DNA of 64,000 nt. Origin: Cutibacterium avidum ATCC 25577. Its GTDB lineage: Bacteria > Actinomycetota > Actinomycetes > Propionibacteriales > Propionibacteriaceae. The notes beneath the pieces are model-generated. The model was not told where the DNA came from, did no database searches, and was given only the letters and a program-made list of their open reading frames with translations. The stretch covers positions 1,875,577-1,939,576 of the forward strand of contig NZ_JH165054.1 of the NCBI RefSeq assembly GCF_000227295.1, written 5' to 3'. A program made the translations under genes and the position numbers. Numbering within the stretch: the stretch's first letter is position 1; every line of letters starts with the position of its first letter. Below are positions 17,944-26,977 of the stretch, in pieces.

Positions 17944-20900
17944 TCACTTGGCGTTGAAATAGTTGGCCTCCGGGTGATGGACGACGAAGGCGTCGGTGGA
18001 CTGTTCTGGATGGAGCTGGAACTCCTCCGACAGCTCCACACCGATCCTCGCCGGGTTGAGCAGTTTCACCACCTTGGCCCTGTCATCGAGGTTCGGGCAG
18101 GCGGCGTACCCGAAACTGTACCGGCAGCCCCGATAGGTCTGATGATCGATGGCATCGGTGACGGAGGTACCGTCGTCGTCAATCCTCAATTCATGACGCA
18201 CACGGGCGTGCCACATCTCGGCGAGGGCTTCGGTCAACTGAACGGACAGCCCGTGCAACTCGAGGTACTCCCGGTAGGAATTGGCCTCGAAGAGTCGTTG
18301 GGTGGCAGCCGAGACGGCCTTGCCCATCGTCACCAGCTGGAAACCAATGACGTCCGGGCCGTACTCGCCAGCCTCGTCGACGTCGCGGAAGAAGTCGACC
18401 AGGCAGAGCTTCCGACCACTACTTTGGCGTGGGAAGGTGAACCGGGTGACCTCCCTCGAGGTGTCCTCGGGGTCCAGGATGATGAGGTCGTGCCCCTGGG
18501 AGAAGCACGGCCAGTAACCATCAACCACGCCGAACTGGGCCAGGTTCTCCTGACGGATGCGGTCCAGGAGAAGTCGTAGACGGGGCCGAGCCACCTCATT
18601 GACCATGCGATCCCAGGACCCGTCGCTGCGCGAACCCTTAAGACCCCATCGGCCCATGAAGGTGGCGCGCTCGTCGAGCCAGACCAACACGTCGGCCAAC
18701 GGAATACCCGTCGAGACTCTCGAACCCCAGAACGGCGGGGTCGGGATCTCGACCGACCCTGGAACCGGTCGGGCCACATCGGCGCGCGGCGCATTGTCAT
18801 CAGAAGTCATGTCGTCGGTCTCAACAGCGGCCTGTTTGACCTTGATACGACGGCGTCGAGGCTTCGGGAGTTCAGCTCCCGGAACCCCCTTCTTGACGGC
18901 CATCACGGAATCCATGAGGCGAAGTCCCTCGAAGGCGTCCCTCGCGTAGCGCACCTCGCCCTCGAACAGGTCGTTGAGGTCCTCCTCGACGAATGTCCTC
19001 GTCAGGGCAGCACCACCGAGCATGACTGGGTATTTGGAAGCCAGTCCGGTCTGGTTCAACTCGAGCAGGTTGTCCTTCATGACCATCGTCGACTTCACCA
19101 GCAGACCAGACATGCCGATGACGTCAGCCCGATGGGTCTCGGCGGCCTCGATGATCGCCGTCACCGGCTGCTTGATGCCCAAATTGACGACGTGATAGCC
19201 GTTGTTGGAGACGATGATGTCGACGAGGTTCTTGCCGATGTCGTGGACGTCTCCCTTGACCGTGGCGAGCACCAGGGTGCCCTTGCCGGAGGTGTCCGAC
19301 TTGTCCATGTGAGGCTCGAGGTGAGCGACTGCCATCTTCATGACCTCCGCGGACTGCAGCACGAAGGGAAGCTGCATCTTGCCCGACCCGAAGAGGTCGC
19401 CAACCACCTGCATGCCGGCCAGCAGATCCTCGTTCACGATGTCGAGAGCAGCCTTGGACTCCATGGCCTCGTCGAGGTCATCCTCCAGGCCCTTGGCATT
19501 GCCGTCGATGATGCGCTGTTTGAGGCGCTCGAACAGCGGCATGGCGGCCAGCTCGGCCTCACGCTCGGCACGCATCGAGGCAGCCGTCACTCCTTCGAAG
19601 AGTTCCAGGAAGCGATTGAGCGGGTCATAACCGTCATGACGCCGGTCGTGGACGAGGTCGAGGGCGACCTCGCGCTGTTCCTCCGGAATGCGATCGATCG
19701 GCAGGATTTTCGCGGTGTGGACGATGGCCGAGTCCAGACCGGCCTTGACAGCCTCGTGGAGGAAGACCGAGTTGAGGACGATGCGGGCAGCCGGGTTGAG
19801 GCCGAAGGAGATGTTCGAGACACCGAGGGTGGTACGTACACCCGGGTAACGCTTCTTGATCTCGGCGATGGCGTTGATGGTCTCCAGACCGTCGCGGCGG
19901 GTCTCCTCCTGACCAGTGCCGATCGGGAAGGTGAGGCAGTCGACGAGGATGTCACCAATGTCCATGCCCCAGTTGTCGACGAGATCATCGATGAGACGAG
20001 AGGCCACCCGTACCTTCCACTCGGCGGTGCGTGCCTGGCCCTCCTCGTCAATGGTGAGTGCGACGACTCCAGCCCCATTCTCGACGACCATCGGCATGAC
20101 GCGCTGGTAGCGCGATCCAGGACCGTCCCCGTCCTCGAAGTTCACCGAGTTGATGATGCAGCGACCGGGCAGATGCTCCAGACCGGCAGCCAGGACGTCA
20201 GGTTCGGTGGAGTCAAGGATGATTGGCAGCGTGCAGGCGGTGGCCAGTCGGGCGCTGAGTTCGGACATGTCCGCCACGCCATCGCGACCGACGTAGTCGA
20301 CGCACAGGTCGAGCAAGTGGGCGCCGTCGCGGGTCTGGGCCCTGGCGATGTCAACACACTCATCCCAGTTCTGGGCCAACATCGCTTCACGGAAGGCCTT
20401 GGAACCGTTGGCGTTGGTGCGCTCGCCAATGGCCAGATAGGCGGTGTCCTGGCTCAGCGGGACGTCGTTGTACAGGGAGGCCACGGCGTCGACGTGGTGA
20501 ATCTCGCGCTCGGGAACCGGTCGACCTGAAACCCGCTCGGCAATGGCATGGATGTGGTCGGGGGTGGTACCACAGCAGCCGCCGACGACCGACAGGCCGT
20601 AACGATCAACGTAGTCGTCCAGAACAGGGGCAAGATCGTCAGGACCAAGGGGATAGCGGGCCCCCTCCCCCGTGATCTCGGGCAGGCCGGCGTTCGGCAT
20701 GCACATGATCGGCACCTGTGCGCCGCGGGACAGGGTGCGCAGGTGCTCGGCCATCTCGGCGGGTCCGGTGGCGCAGTTGAGGCCGATGGCGTCGACGCCG
20801 AGAGATTCCAGCACCGTCAACGCTGCACCGCTCTCCGACCCCATGAGCATGATTCCGGTGGTCTCGACGGTGAAGTCGACGAGAATAGGCAGGTCGACCT

Positions 20901-21429
20901 TGCGCGCGGTGGCGGCACGATGAGCGCCTATGATTGCGGCGCGAGCCTGCAAGAGGTCCTGGCAGGTCTCGATCTGGACGCCGTCGGCGCCCGCGTCAAT
21001 CATGGCCTCGATGACCTGCTGGTAGACATCGCGGATGGCGGCGAAACCAATCTGACGAAGGGTCGGCAGCTTGGTTCCCGGACCGATCGATCCAACGACG
21101 TAACGCGGCTTGTCCGTACGCTTGTCAGCTGCCTCGCGAGCCAGTTTCGTGGCAGCAGATGCCAGTTCGACAGCACGTGGAGCGATGCCGTACTCCGTCA
21201 GGGCCGGCAGGTTCACACCGAAGGTGTTGGTCTCGATGATGTCAGCCCCGGAATCCAGGTAGGCGTCATGAATGCGGGAGATGACATCGGGTCGGGTGAC
21301 ATTGAGTATCTCGTTGCAGCCCTCAAGTCCCTGGAAGTCATCTATCGTGAGATCGCTGCTCTGCAGCATCGTGCCCATGGCGCCATCAATGACGAGAACG
21401 TGCCGGGACAGAGCGGTGCGAAGGGTCAT
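17944..21429 (-). CDS. metH: cobalamin-dependent methionine synthase
   Basis: A 1161-residue enzyme that methylates homocysteine from methyltetrahydrofolate. In order it has a homocysteine-binding barrel (IDGAMGTMLQ; zinc Cys pair in GGCCGTTPDHI), a pterin-binding domain (AIGERTNANGSKAF), a B12 domain (cobalamin-binding DVHDIGKN) and an activation domain (QLVTMG; YRGCRYSFGYAACP near the end). The start at 21429 was set by the barrel motif; the frame is open about 90 codons further upstream but there overlaps the divergent PAC2 gene. B12 dependence fits a propionic-acid bacterium. Confidence 0.96.
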   Translation of the reverse strand: MTLRTALSRHVLVIDGAMGTMLQSSDLTIDDFQGLEGCNEILNVTRPDVISRIHDAYLDSGADIIETNTFGVNLPALTEYGIAPRAVELASAATKLAREAADKRTDKPRYVVGSIGPGTKLPTLRQIGFAAIRDVYQQVIEAMIDAGADGVQIETCQDLLQARAAIIGAHRAATARKVDLPILVDFTVETTGIMLMGSESGAALTVLESLGVDAIGLNCATGPAEMAEHLRTLSRGAQVPIMCMPNAGLPEITGEGARYPLGPDDLAPVLDDYVDRYGLSVVGGCCGTTPDHIHAIAERVSGRPVPEREIHHVDAVASLYNDVPLSQDTAYLAIGERTNANGSKAFREAMLAQNWDECVDIARAQTRDGAHLLDLCVDYVGRDGVADMSELSARLATACTLPIILDSTEPDVLAAGLEHLPGRCIINSVNFEDGDGPGSRYQRVMPMVVENGAGVVALTIDEEGQARTAEWKVRVASRLIDDLVDNWGMDIGDILVDCLTFPIGTGQEETRRDGLETINAIAEIKKRYPGVRTTLGVSNISFGLNPAARIVLNSVFLHEAVKAGLDSAIVHTAKILPIDRIPEEQREVALDLVHDRRHDGYDPLNRFLELFEGVTAASMRAEREAELAAMPLFERLKQRIIDGNAKGLEDDLDEAMESKAALDIVNEDLLAGMQVVGDLFGSGKMQLPFVLQSAEVMKMAVAHLEPHMDKSDTSGKGTLVLATVKGDVHDIGKNLVDIIVSNNGYHVVNLGIKQPVTAIIEAAETHRADVIGMSGLLVKSTMVMKDNLLELNQTGLASKYPVMLGGAALTRTFVEEDLNDLFEGEVRYARDAFEGLRLMDSVMAVKKGVPGAELPKPRRRRIKVKQAAVETDDMTSDDNAPRADVARPVPGSVEIPTPPFWGSRVSTGIPLADVLVWLDERATFMGRWGLKGSRSDGSWDRMVNEVARPRLRLLLDRIRQENLAQFGVVDGYWPCFSQGHDLIILDPEDTSREVTRFTFPRQSSGRKLCLVDFFRDVDEAGEYGPDVIGFQLVTMGKAVSAATQRLFEANSYREYLELHGLSVQLTEALAEMWHARVRHELRIDDDGTSVTDAIDHQTYRGCRYSFGYAACPNLDDRAKVVKLLNPARIGVELSEEFQLHPEQSTDAFVVHHPEANYFNAK

Positions 21430-21465
21430 GGGTTCCAGCCTAGGGGTCAGGCTAGCCTTGGCACC
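21430..21465. promoter_or_regulatory. 36-bp divergent gap metH/PAC2
   Basis: Both start codons face outward from a 36-bp gap. There is no room for two separate promoters with leaders, so at least one transcript is probably leaderless or starts inside the other gene. TAGCCT and TAGGGG lie within the gap, but I cannot assign -10 boxes with confidence. Confidence 0.4.
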
Positions 21466-22287
21466 ATGCGATTTCGACACATGGACCGGCCATGGGTCGT
21501 GGTGGCCTTCAGTGGCTGGAACGACGCCGGCTCGGCCGCCACCCAAGCGGCGACCCTCATCGCTAAGTACTCCGAGGCGAAAACCTGGCGGACGATTGGT
21601 GGCGAGGAGTTCCACGACTTCCGTCAGACCCGTCCTGCCATCACCGTCATGAATGACGTCGAAATCGTCAACTGGCCGTGCACGACGATCCGTGTTGGCG
21701 GGTGGCAAGGCCAGCCGATCGTCATCGTCACCGGTCCGGAGCCAAGTCTGCGCTGGCGAACCTACTGCTTCCGCTTGCTGCGGCGACTACGCAAGCTCAA
21801 ACCGGCTGGTCTCGTCGTGCTTGGCGCGATGGCCACTGATGTCGCCCACACACGGCAATTGCCCGTGATGGTCTCGACGACCGACCCTGACCTCGTCAGT
21901 GCCCTGGGGGCGGAGAAGCTCGAGTACGACGGCCCGACGGGCATCCCCTTCGTCCTTGTCACAGAGGCACGGCGCCACGACTTCAACGCCATCGGGCTGT
22001 GGGTCGGGGTGCCGCAATACGCCTGTGAATCCCCCTGCCCTCCGGCTGTGCAGTCCCTCCTTGTCCGGATCGAGGAACTCACCGGGATTGCCGTGCCGCA
22101 AGCTGGTCTCGAGGAGGACAAGCGAGAATGGGTCGGAGCCATCGACGAGGCCCTGTCTGAGCATCCCGAACTGGCCGAGTACGTCGCAGCCCTCGAGACG
22201 GAACAGGATGCCACCCTGCCCGAGGGGCTTACGGGAGACGTCCTGGCCGTGGAGTTTCAGTCCTATCTACGCCACCGCGGTACCTGA
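21466..22287 (+). CDS. PAC2 family protein (proteasome-assembly-chaperone-like fold)
   Basis: A 273-residue PAC2 (DUF75) family protein with the family start VVAFSGWNDAGSAATQA and then VVLGAM. The fold resembles archaeal and eukaryotic proteasome assembly chaperones, but the bacterial members have no proven role. In Actinobacteria it is commonly a neighbour of metH and the Pup-proteasome cluster, as here. The ATG at 21466 is selected; the much longer frame upstream is antisense to metH. It converges on rpe with a 9-bp gap. Confidence 0.85.
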   Translation: MRFRHMDRPWVVVAFSGWNDAGSAATQAATLIAKYSEAKTWRTIGGEEFHDFRQTRPAITVMNDVEIVNWPCTTIRVGGWQGQPIVIVTGPEPSLRWRTYCFRLLRRLRKLKPAGLVVLGAMATDVAHTRQLPVMVSTTDPDLVSALGAEKLEYDGPTGIPFVLVTEARRHDFNAIGLWVGVPQYACESPCPPAVQSLLVRIEELTGIAVPQAGLEEDKREWVGAIDEALSEHPELAEYVAALETEQDATLPEGLTGDVLAVEFQSYLRHRGT

Positions 22288-22296
22288 CCGCAGTAC

Positions 22297-22968
22297 TCAG
22301 TGGCAGCAGTCCTGGGCCGCCTGAGCCTGATTGCGCAGTGAGGTGACGGCCTGGTCGGGGTCATCGGATCGGTAGACGGCGGAACCCGCCACGAAGGTGT
22401 CAGCACCGGCCTCGGCGGCGCGCTCAATGGTGTCAGCCGAGACTCCGCCGTCAATCTGCAACCAGATGTCCGCCCCGGATGCGTCAATGAGTTTGCGTGC
22501 ACTACGGATCTTGGCGAGAACGGGATCGAGGAATTTCTGTCCGCCGAATCCAGGCTCCACGGTCATGAGGAGAATCTGGTCAAACTCGGTCAGGAAACCA
22601 GCGAGCTGCTCGACTGGGGTCGCCGGACGCAGTGCCACAGATGCTCGCGCTCCCATCGCCCGCAGCTCGCGAGCCAGCTTGATGGGCGCGGTGGCAGCTT
22701 CCAGGTGGAATGTGACTGACTGGGCACCGGCCTCGACATATTGCGGTGCCCACCTGTCGGGGTCCTCGATCATGAGGTGGACGTCAAACATGAGGTCAGT
22801 GGTTGGACGCAGGGATGCCACGAAAGGCGCTCCCATGACGAGGTTCGGCACGAAATGGCCGTCCATGACGTCGATATGCAAACCGTCTGCTGACGGGATT
22901 CGTCCCACCTCATCGGCGAGGCTGGCCAAATTGGCATTCAAGATGGACGGCGTGATGCGAACAGTCAT
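22297..22968 (-). CDS. rpe: ribulose-phosphate 3-epimerase
   Basis: A TIM-barrel enzyme of the pentose phosphate pathway, 223 residues. It has [25 protein letters not shown], the catalytic [19 protein letters not shown] and QIDGGVS, with metal-binding His and Asp residues in place. The C-terminus ends in CCH, which is unusual but short. Actinobacteria usually have it directly after rsmB; here a CAMP factor gene lies between. Confidence 0.96.
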   Translation of the reverse strand: MTVRITPSILNANLASLADEVGRIPSADGLHIDVMDGHFVPNLVMGAPFVASLRPTTDLMFDVHLMIEDPDRWAPQYVEAGAQSVTFHLEAATAPIKLARELRAMGARASVALRPATPVEQLAGFLTEFDQILLMTVEPGFGGQKFLDPVLAKIRSARKLIDASGADIWLQIDGGVSADTIERAAEAGADTFVAGSAVYRSDDPDQAVTSLRNQAQAAQDCCH

Positions 22969-23350
22969 GCTGTCAGCCTAGAGGGTCATACAGGGACGCG
23001 GGGAAGCACTCTCCTTGCCACGACGTCAAGACCGTGACCCACCATCCCCGCTTGAAGTGATGGGGTATCCAGAGTTGATGACGACGACTAACGCGTCGCT
23101 CGTCAACTATCGACACAGGCTCGAGTGCAGGAGCACCGACGCCTGACCCGCGACATGTCGCGATGCACGGCCACTGGACGGTGGCCGATTCGGTAACCGT
23201 CATGTGTGGACATCCGCAATACCCTTTCGATGCATCATCACCAACACCGTGGCTTCCGCATCGTCCACCGGTGACGACTGCGACTCACGCCATTGCCCCG
23301 GATGTGGAAAGGACATTGATCACGACTGACATAGCCAGCCACGCCTGAGG
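22969..23350. other. non-coding gap between CAMP factor gene and rpe
   Basis: About 380 bp with no convincing gene. Two short open frames (about 22973-23203 minus and 23163-23348 plus) overlap each other, lack ribosome sites and show no recognisable protein. The rpe promoter must lie here if rpe is not read through from the CAMP factor gene. Confidence 0.6.
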
Positions 23351-23352
23351 CA

Positions 23353-23384
23353 ATCCTCGGGACCACCACCGTGGCCCCGAGGAT
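23353..23384 (-). terminator. hairpin after CAMP factor gene
   Basis: Inverted repeat ATCCTCGGG (23353-23361) / CCCGAGGAT (23376-23384), a few bases past the CAMP factor stop on the minus strand. Extra pairing within the loop (CCAC/GTGG) lengthens it. A likely intrinsic terminator without a clear U-tract. Confidence 0.6.
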
Positions 23385-23392
23385 CATTGGTA

Positions 23393-24238
23393 TCAGGCAA
23401 GAGTTATCGGAGCATTGGCAGCCGGCATGCAGAAGGATGGCGAGGCCGGAGCATCCTTCTTGTTCGGGGCCTTGAGGGCATCCTGGTAGGCGACCTTGAG
23501 GTCCTTCATGGCCTGGTCGACCTCGGCGACCCGCACCCATGCGTTACCACGAATGAGACCAGCCCTGTCGATGGCACGGTTGAGCAGACGGATGGTGTCG
23601 CCGTCCTTGTAATTGATGACGCAGGTGTCGCGATCAAACAGAACTTGCGCCATCAAGCGTCCCAGTTTGGCACGCACGAACTTGGTGGCAACATCGGTCG
23701 GCTTAAGGTCAGGCATGGCCTGAGCCGTAGCGAGAGCCTTTTTAAGGGCAGCCACCTCGTCGGTCAACTGCGCGGGGGTGGAATCAAGAGAAATCAGCAC
23801 GTTGATAGCGTGGGCAATCTCATCGAACACAACAGTATGCGCGTTCTGCACCTTGTCCTGAATGGTGAGAGTTGCGGTGTGCGTGGTGTCGCACATGGTC
23901 AGGAACAACTCGACACGAGCCGGAATCGACTTGACGAAGGTGGTGACTCCCTTGATGACCTTCTCAAGCTGGGCCTTAAGAATCTTGGCCTGCTTCAGGA
24001 GGTCCGAAATGGTATCAATGACCTCCTTAGGAGACAGAGAGGCCTTGGCGACCTTGAGATCATTGGTCAGCGAGTGAATACGATTATTGACATCGCCAAG
24101 CAATGCGTGTGCATCAGAGGTATTACTCGACACGGCGGAAACAACCGGCACGGCAGCGTGAGCCGCGGGGGTGGAAAGAGCGACTGGAGCCATCAGGGCA
24201 CCGGCAACCAGTGGTGCGGCGATCAACTTGATCCTCAT
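23393..24238 (-). CDS. secreted CAMP factor (co-hemolysin family)
   Basis: A 281-residue secreted protein. The Sec signal peptide (residues 1-28) is cleaved after AHA. The body is largely helical. The C-terminal half carries the CAMP-factor hallmark PDLKPTDVATKFVRAKL and later TIRLLNRAIDRA and VAEVDQAMKDL, lining up well with the Streptococcus agalactiae CAMP factor. Family members bind or insert into host membranes and act with sphingomyelinase in hemolysis. Cutibacterium species carry several paralogues; I cannot say which this is. A strong GAGGAGAACC site precedes the ATG. It lies alone, flanked by hairpins, within an otherwise housekeeping run. Confidence 0.92.
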   Translation of the reverse strand: MRIKLIAAPLVAGALMAPVALSTPAAHAAVPVVSAVSSNTSDAHALLGDVNNRIHSLTNDLKVAKASLSPKEVIDTISDLLKQAKILKAQLEKVIKGVTTFVKSIPARVELFLTMCDTTHTATLTIQDKVQNAHTVVFDEIAHAINVLISLDSTPAQLTDEVAALKKALATAQAMPDLKPTDVATKFVRAKLGRLMAQVLFDRDTCVINYKDGDTIRLLNRAIDRAGLIRGNAWVRVAEVDQAMKDLKVAYQDALKAPNKKDAPASPSFCMPAANAPITLA

Positions 24239-24632
24239 GAGGTTCTCCTCGTTAGAGCGACGTGTCCGCGACTTCGGACCACGTCACTATCGCAGACGAG
24301 ACCGAGTGCTGAGAATACAAAAGCCGGGATATCCCCCAAAGAGCTACCTACATGTATACCAAGGAACTTCGCAGGATGACGAGAGCTAACTTTTGTCCTC
24401 CATACCGTGTCGAGCACCACGCGCACCAAGGCCGCTGCCGACCGATGTCACACGTAGCATGTTCCGACCTACGGTGTGGTTGCCCACCAACCCGGGGCAA
24501 CCACACCCTTCGGCCCCGCTTCCGGAAATACCCAGTGCATCAAGTGCCGACGTCAGCGTGGACCGGGCTGTTTCTGATCTTGGGATGTCGTTGACATCCG
24601 TCAGCCACACATATGCCTAATAATCGCATTCC
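24239..24632. other. non-coding gap upstream of CAMP factor gene
   Basis: About 390 bp between rsmB and the CAMP factor gene, both on the minus strand. It holds the likely rsmB terminator hairpins (24473-24507; a smaller GGATGTC/GACATCC repeat at 24583-24599) and the CAMP factor promoter. On the minus strand TATTCT and GATAGT are possible -10 boxes about 50-90 bp before the start codon. Short frames here look non-coding. Confidence 0.6.
24473..24507 (-). terminator. 13-bp hairpin between rsmB and CAMP factor gene
   Basis: A perfect inverted repeat GGTGTGGTTGCCC / GGGCAACCACACC with a 9-nt loop. Its place about 125 bp past rsmB suggests it ends the efp-to-rsmB transcript and insulates the CAMP factor gene. 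Confidence 0.65.
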
Positions 24633-25997
24633 TCACTCGTCGTGTATACGGAACAATGCGCAAAACATGGCATCGGTGCCGTGACGATGTGGCCACAGTT
24701 GGATGGCGTTCGAGTTTCCGGACGCAGCGATACCAGGAATGCCCGGAAGCATGGCAGGAGCGTCGAAAACGTCAACTGGCAGGGACGCGCGAGCATACTC
24801 AACGATGTCGATGGTTTCGGCTCGGTGCGGTGAGCACGTGACGTATCCGACGATCCCACCTGGTCGACTGAGATTGACCGCCGAGGTAAGGAGCCGACGC
24901 TGCAGGTGGGTCAACTCCTCGACGTCAGCAGGAGTACGACGCCAGCGCGCTTCTGGACGTCTGCGCAGGGATCCCAGACCCGAGCACGGCACATCAGCAA
25001 GGACGGCGTCAAAAGACCAAGCTGGAAGTGGCGGGCACGTGCCGTCGGCAGTCATGACGCGATGGTTGCCCGGGATGGTCTTGAGGGCTTTCGCCACGAG
25101 ATCAGCACGATGTTCATGCAGTTCCACCGCGGTCAGATTGGTGTTGTGCTGGTTCGCGAGTCCGGCCAGGAGCGCGGATTTTCCCCCCGGTCCGGCACAG
25201 AGATCCAGCCATTGACCAAAACTGCCGTTTGCCTCGGCTGCGTGCAGCAAGGCCAGGATCACCAATTGAGAGCCCTCATCTTGTATGCCGGCCCTCCCCT
25301 CACGCACCGCAGCGACATCGGACGGGTTTCCTGGGCGCACGACACCCCATGGGGAATACCGAGTTGGGGTCCCAGACTCAATTTCGTCGCGCTCAGCGAG
25401 GCCAGGACGGACGACCAGGGTCGGGATCGGCGGCTCGTTGTCCGCCAGCAGAGCGGCCTCCACCTCGTCAGCTCCAAGACGATCCTGGAAGGCCTTGACG
25501 ATCCACGTTGGATGCAGGGTTCGCAGGGCCATGACGTCGACGCCCTCGCGTCCACCGATCTCGCTGGCCCATTCCTCGAGGCTGTGGGTGCTGATGCGCC
25601 GGGATACGGCGTTGACAAGACCTGTTACTCGTTCCCCGATGACTTGACGGGCCAAATCGACCGAAGTGGCCACAGCAGCTCGGGTGGGCACCCTCATGGC
25701 AAGGATCTGGTGTGCCGCCATCCGTAGGACGACGCGCACTCCGGGCTGGAGTTTGGCAGGGTTTCGCTCTGATGCGGCCTCAATGATGCGATCCCAGGTA
25801 CCCGATCCGCGGGAGGTGCCGTCGACGAGCTCGGTCGCGAACGCCGCGTCACGTCCGGACATCCCGGTGGCACGCAATTGGTCGGCCAGGGCAAGGTTGG
25901 CATAGGCACCATGGGTCTCGACGGCCAACAGTGCCGTGTATGCCAGCCGTCGTGCTGGATCCGCCTTGCGGCGTTTCTGGTGGGGACGCTGATTCAT
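24633..25997 (-). CDS. rsmB: 16S rRNA (cytosine-967-C5)-methyltransferase
   Basis: A 454-residue protein with an N-terminal NusB-like RNA-binding domain (about 10-140) and a Rossmann methyltransferase domain. It has DLCAGPGGKSALLAGL (SAM), DVPCSGLGSLRRRPEARWR (motif IV Cys) and GYVTCSPHRAET (motif VI catalytic Cys). It overlaps fmt by ATGA and ends the priA-fmt-rsmB run. Confidence 0.93.
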   Translation of the reverse strand: MNQRPHQKRRKADPARRLAYTALLAVETHGAYANLALADQLRATGMSGRDAAFATELVDGTSRGSGTWDRIIEAASERNPAKLQPGVRVVLRMAAHQILAMRVPTRAAVATSVDLARQVIGERVTGLVNAVSRRISTHSLEEWASEIGGREGVDVMALRTLHPTWIVKAFQDRLGADEVEAALLADNEPPIPTLVVRPGLAERDEIESGTPTRYSPWGVVRPGNPSDVAAVREGRAGIQDEGSQLVILALLHAAEANGSFGQWLDLCAGPGGKSALLAGLANQHNTNLTAVELHEHRADLVAKALKTIPGNHRVMTADGTCPPLPAWSFDAVLADVPCSGLGSLRRRPEARWRRTPADVEELTHLQRRLLTSAVNLSRPGGIVGYVTCSPHRAETIDIVEYARASLPVDVFDAPAMLPGIPGIAASGNSNAIQLWPHRHGTDAMFCALFRIHDE

Positions 25998-26941
25998 CGC
26001 AGCCTGGTTCCGGCGTCAATCCCTGCGCCCCGCGCCCAGTCAGCTCCGTTCATGGCCTTCTTCCCGAAAGCCTGGACCTGCAACAGTTCGAGGGGCCGAG
26101 AACCAGTCCCGAGGAAGAGCTGCTTGCGGGTGGCGACGAGCTGGCCCGGTTGAGCCGTCGCCACGGTGTCCGGGACCGTTGTGTCGGGGCCAAGGTGGCA
26201 GGTGCGCAACACCTTGAAGCGCTTGTCATCGAGTTCAGCCCATGCTCCTGGGGTCGGGGACGTGCCACGGACCAGATGATCGATCTCCTCGGCAGGAACC
26301 GTCAGATCAATGCGGACGTCACCTGGGTGTATCTGTGGGGCGGTCGTCACCCCTTCAGACGACTGAGGCGTCGGCTCGATCCCGGAATCGATGTCCTCGA
26401 GTGTCTGAGTCACCAGCGGGGTCGCGGTCTGGGCCAGTTCGTCAAGGAGCTCACCGGCCGTGACCGTCTCGCCAATCGGCACTGTCATGGAGCGATACAC
26501 CGGTCCGGCGTCGAGGTTTTCGACGAGTTGGAAAACGCAGGCGCCCGTCTCCTCGTCCCCAGCCATGATGGCCCGCTGCACCGGAGCAGCTCCCCTCCAA
26601 CGGGGCAACAGGGAGAAGTGCAAATTGATCCAACCATGTTTCGGCGCAGCCAGGAGATCCGTGGGGATGAGACCGCCATAAGCGACAACGACTGCGGCAT
26701 CAATGTCGAGGGCCGCGACGGCGTCGTGTCCCTCGCCGGACTTCACGCTGGTTGCCTTGATGACGCGAATGCCAAGATCCTCGGCGGCCTTGGCGACGGG
26801 GCAGGGACGGGGTGTGCGGTGACGCCCTACTGCGGCGTCGGGCCGGGTCAGGACGGCAACAACCTCATGGTGTGGGTCGTCAACAAGGGCCGTCAGGGTG
26901 GGGACGGCTACGTCCGGTGTGCCAGCGAAAAGTAATTTCAC
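25994..26941 (-). CDS. fmt: methionyl-tRNA formyltransferase
   Basis: Formylates initiator Met-tRNA, 315 residues. The start KLLFAGTPDVAVPTL and the catalytic region NLHFSLLPRWRGAAPVQRAI with a following DAGP are clear, and the C-terminal OB-like domain (PGAWAEL) is present. Good spacing from priA (36 bp) and ATGA overlap with rsmB. Confidence 0.96.
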   Translation of the reverse strand: MKLLFAGTPDVAVPTLTALVDDPHHEVVAVLTRPDAAVGRHRTPRPCPVAKAAEDLGIRVIKATSVKSGEGHDAVAALDIDAAVVVAYGGLIPTDLLAAPKHGWINLHFSLLPRWRGAAPVQRAIMAGDEETGACVFQLVENLDAGPVYRSMTVPIGETVTAGELLDELAQTATPLVTQTLEDIDSGIEPTPQSSEGVTTAPQIHPGDVRIDLTVPAEEIDHLVRGTSPTPGAWAELDDKRFKVLRTCHLGPDTTVPDTVATAQPGQLVATRKQLFLGTGSRPLELLQVQAFGKKAMNGADWARGAGIDAGTRLR

Positions 26942-26977
26942 CCTTCCAGCCTATCGGCCGGACAACGCCCACCGGCC

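Noticed and set aside
19132..20529. 465-codon plus-strand open frame opposite metH
   Set aside because: Antisense to conserved methionine synthase domains; composition is that of a mirrored coding strand.
22973..23348. Two short overlapping frames upstream of rpe
   Set aside because: No ribosome sites, no family resemblance, opposite strands over the same bases.
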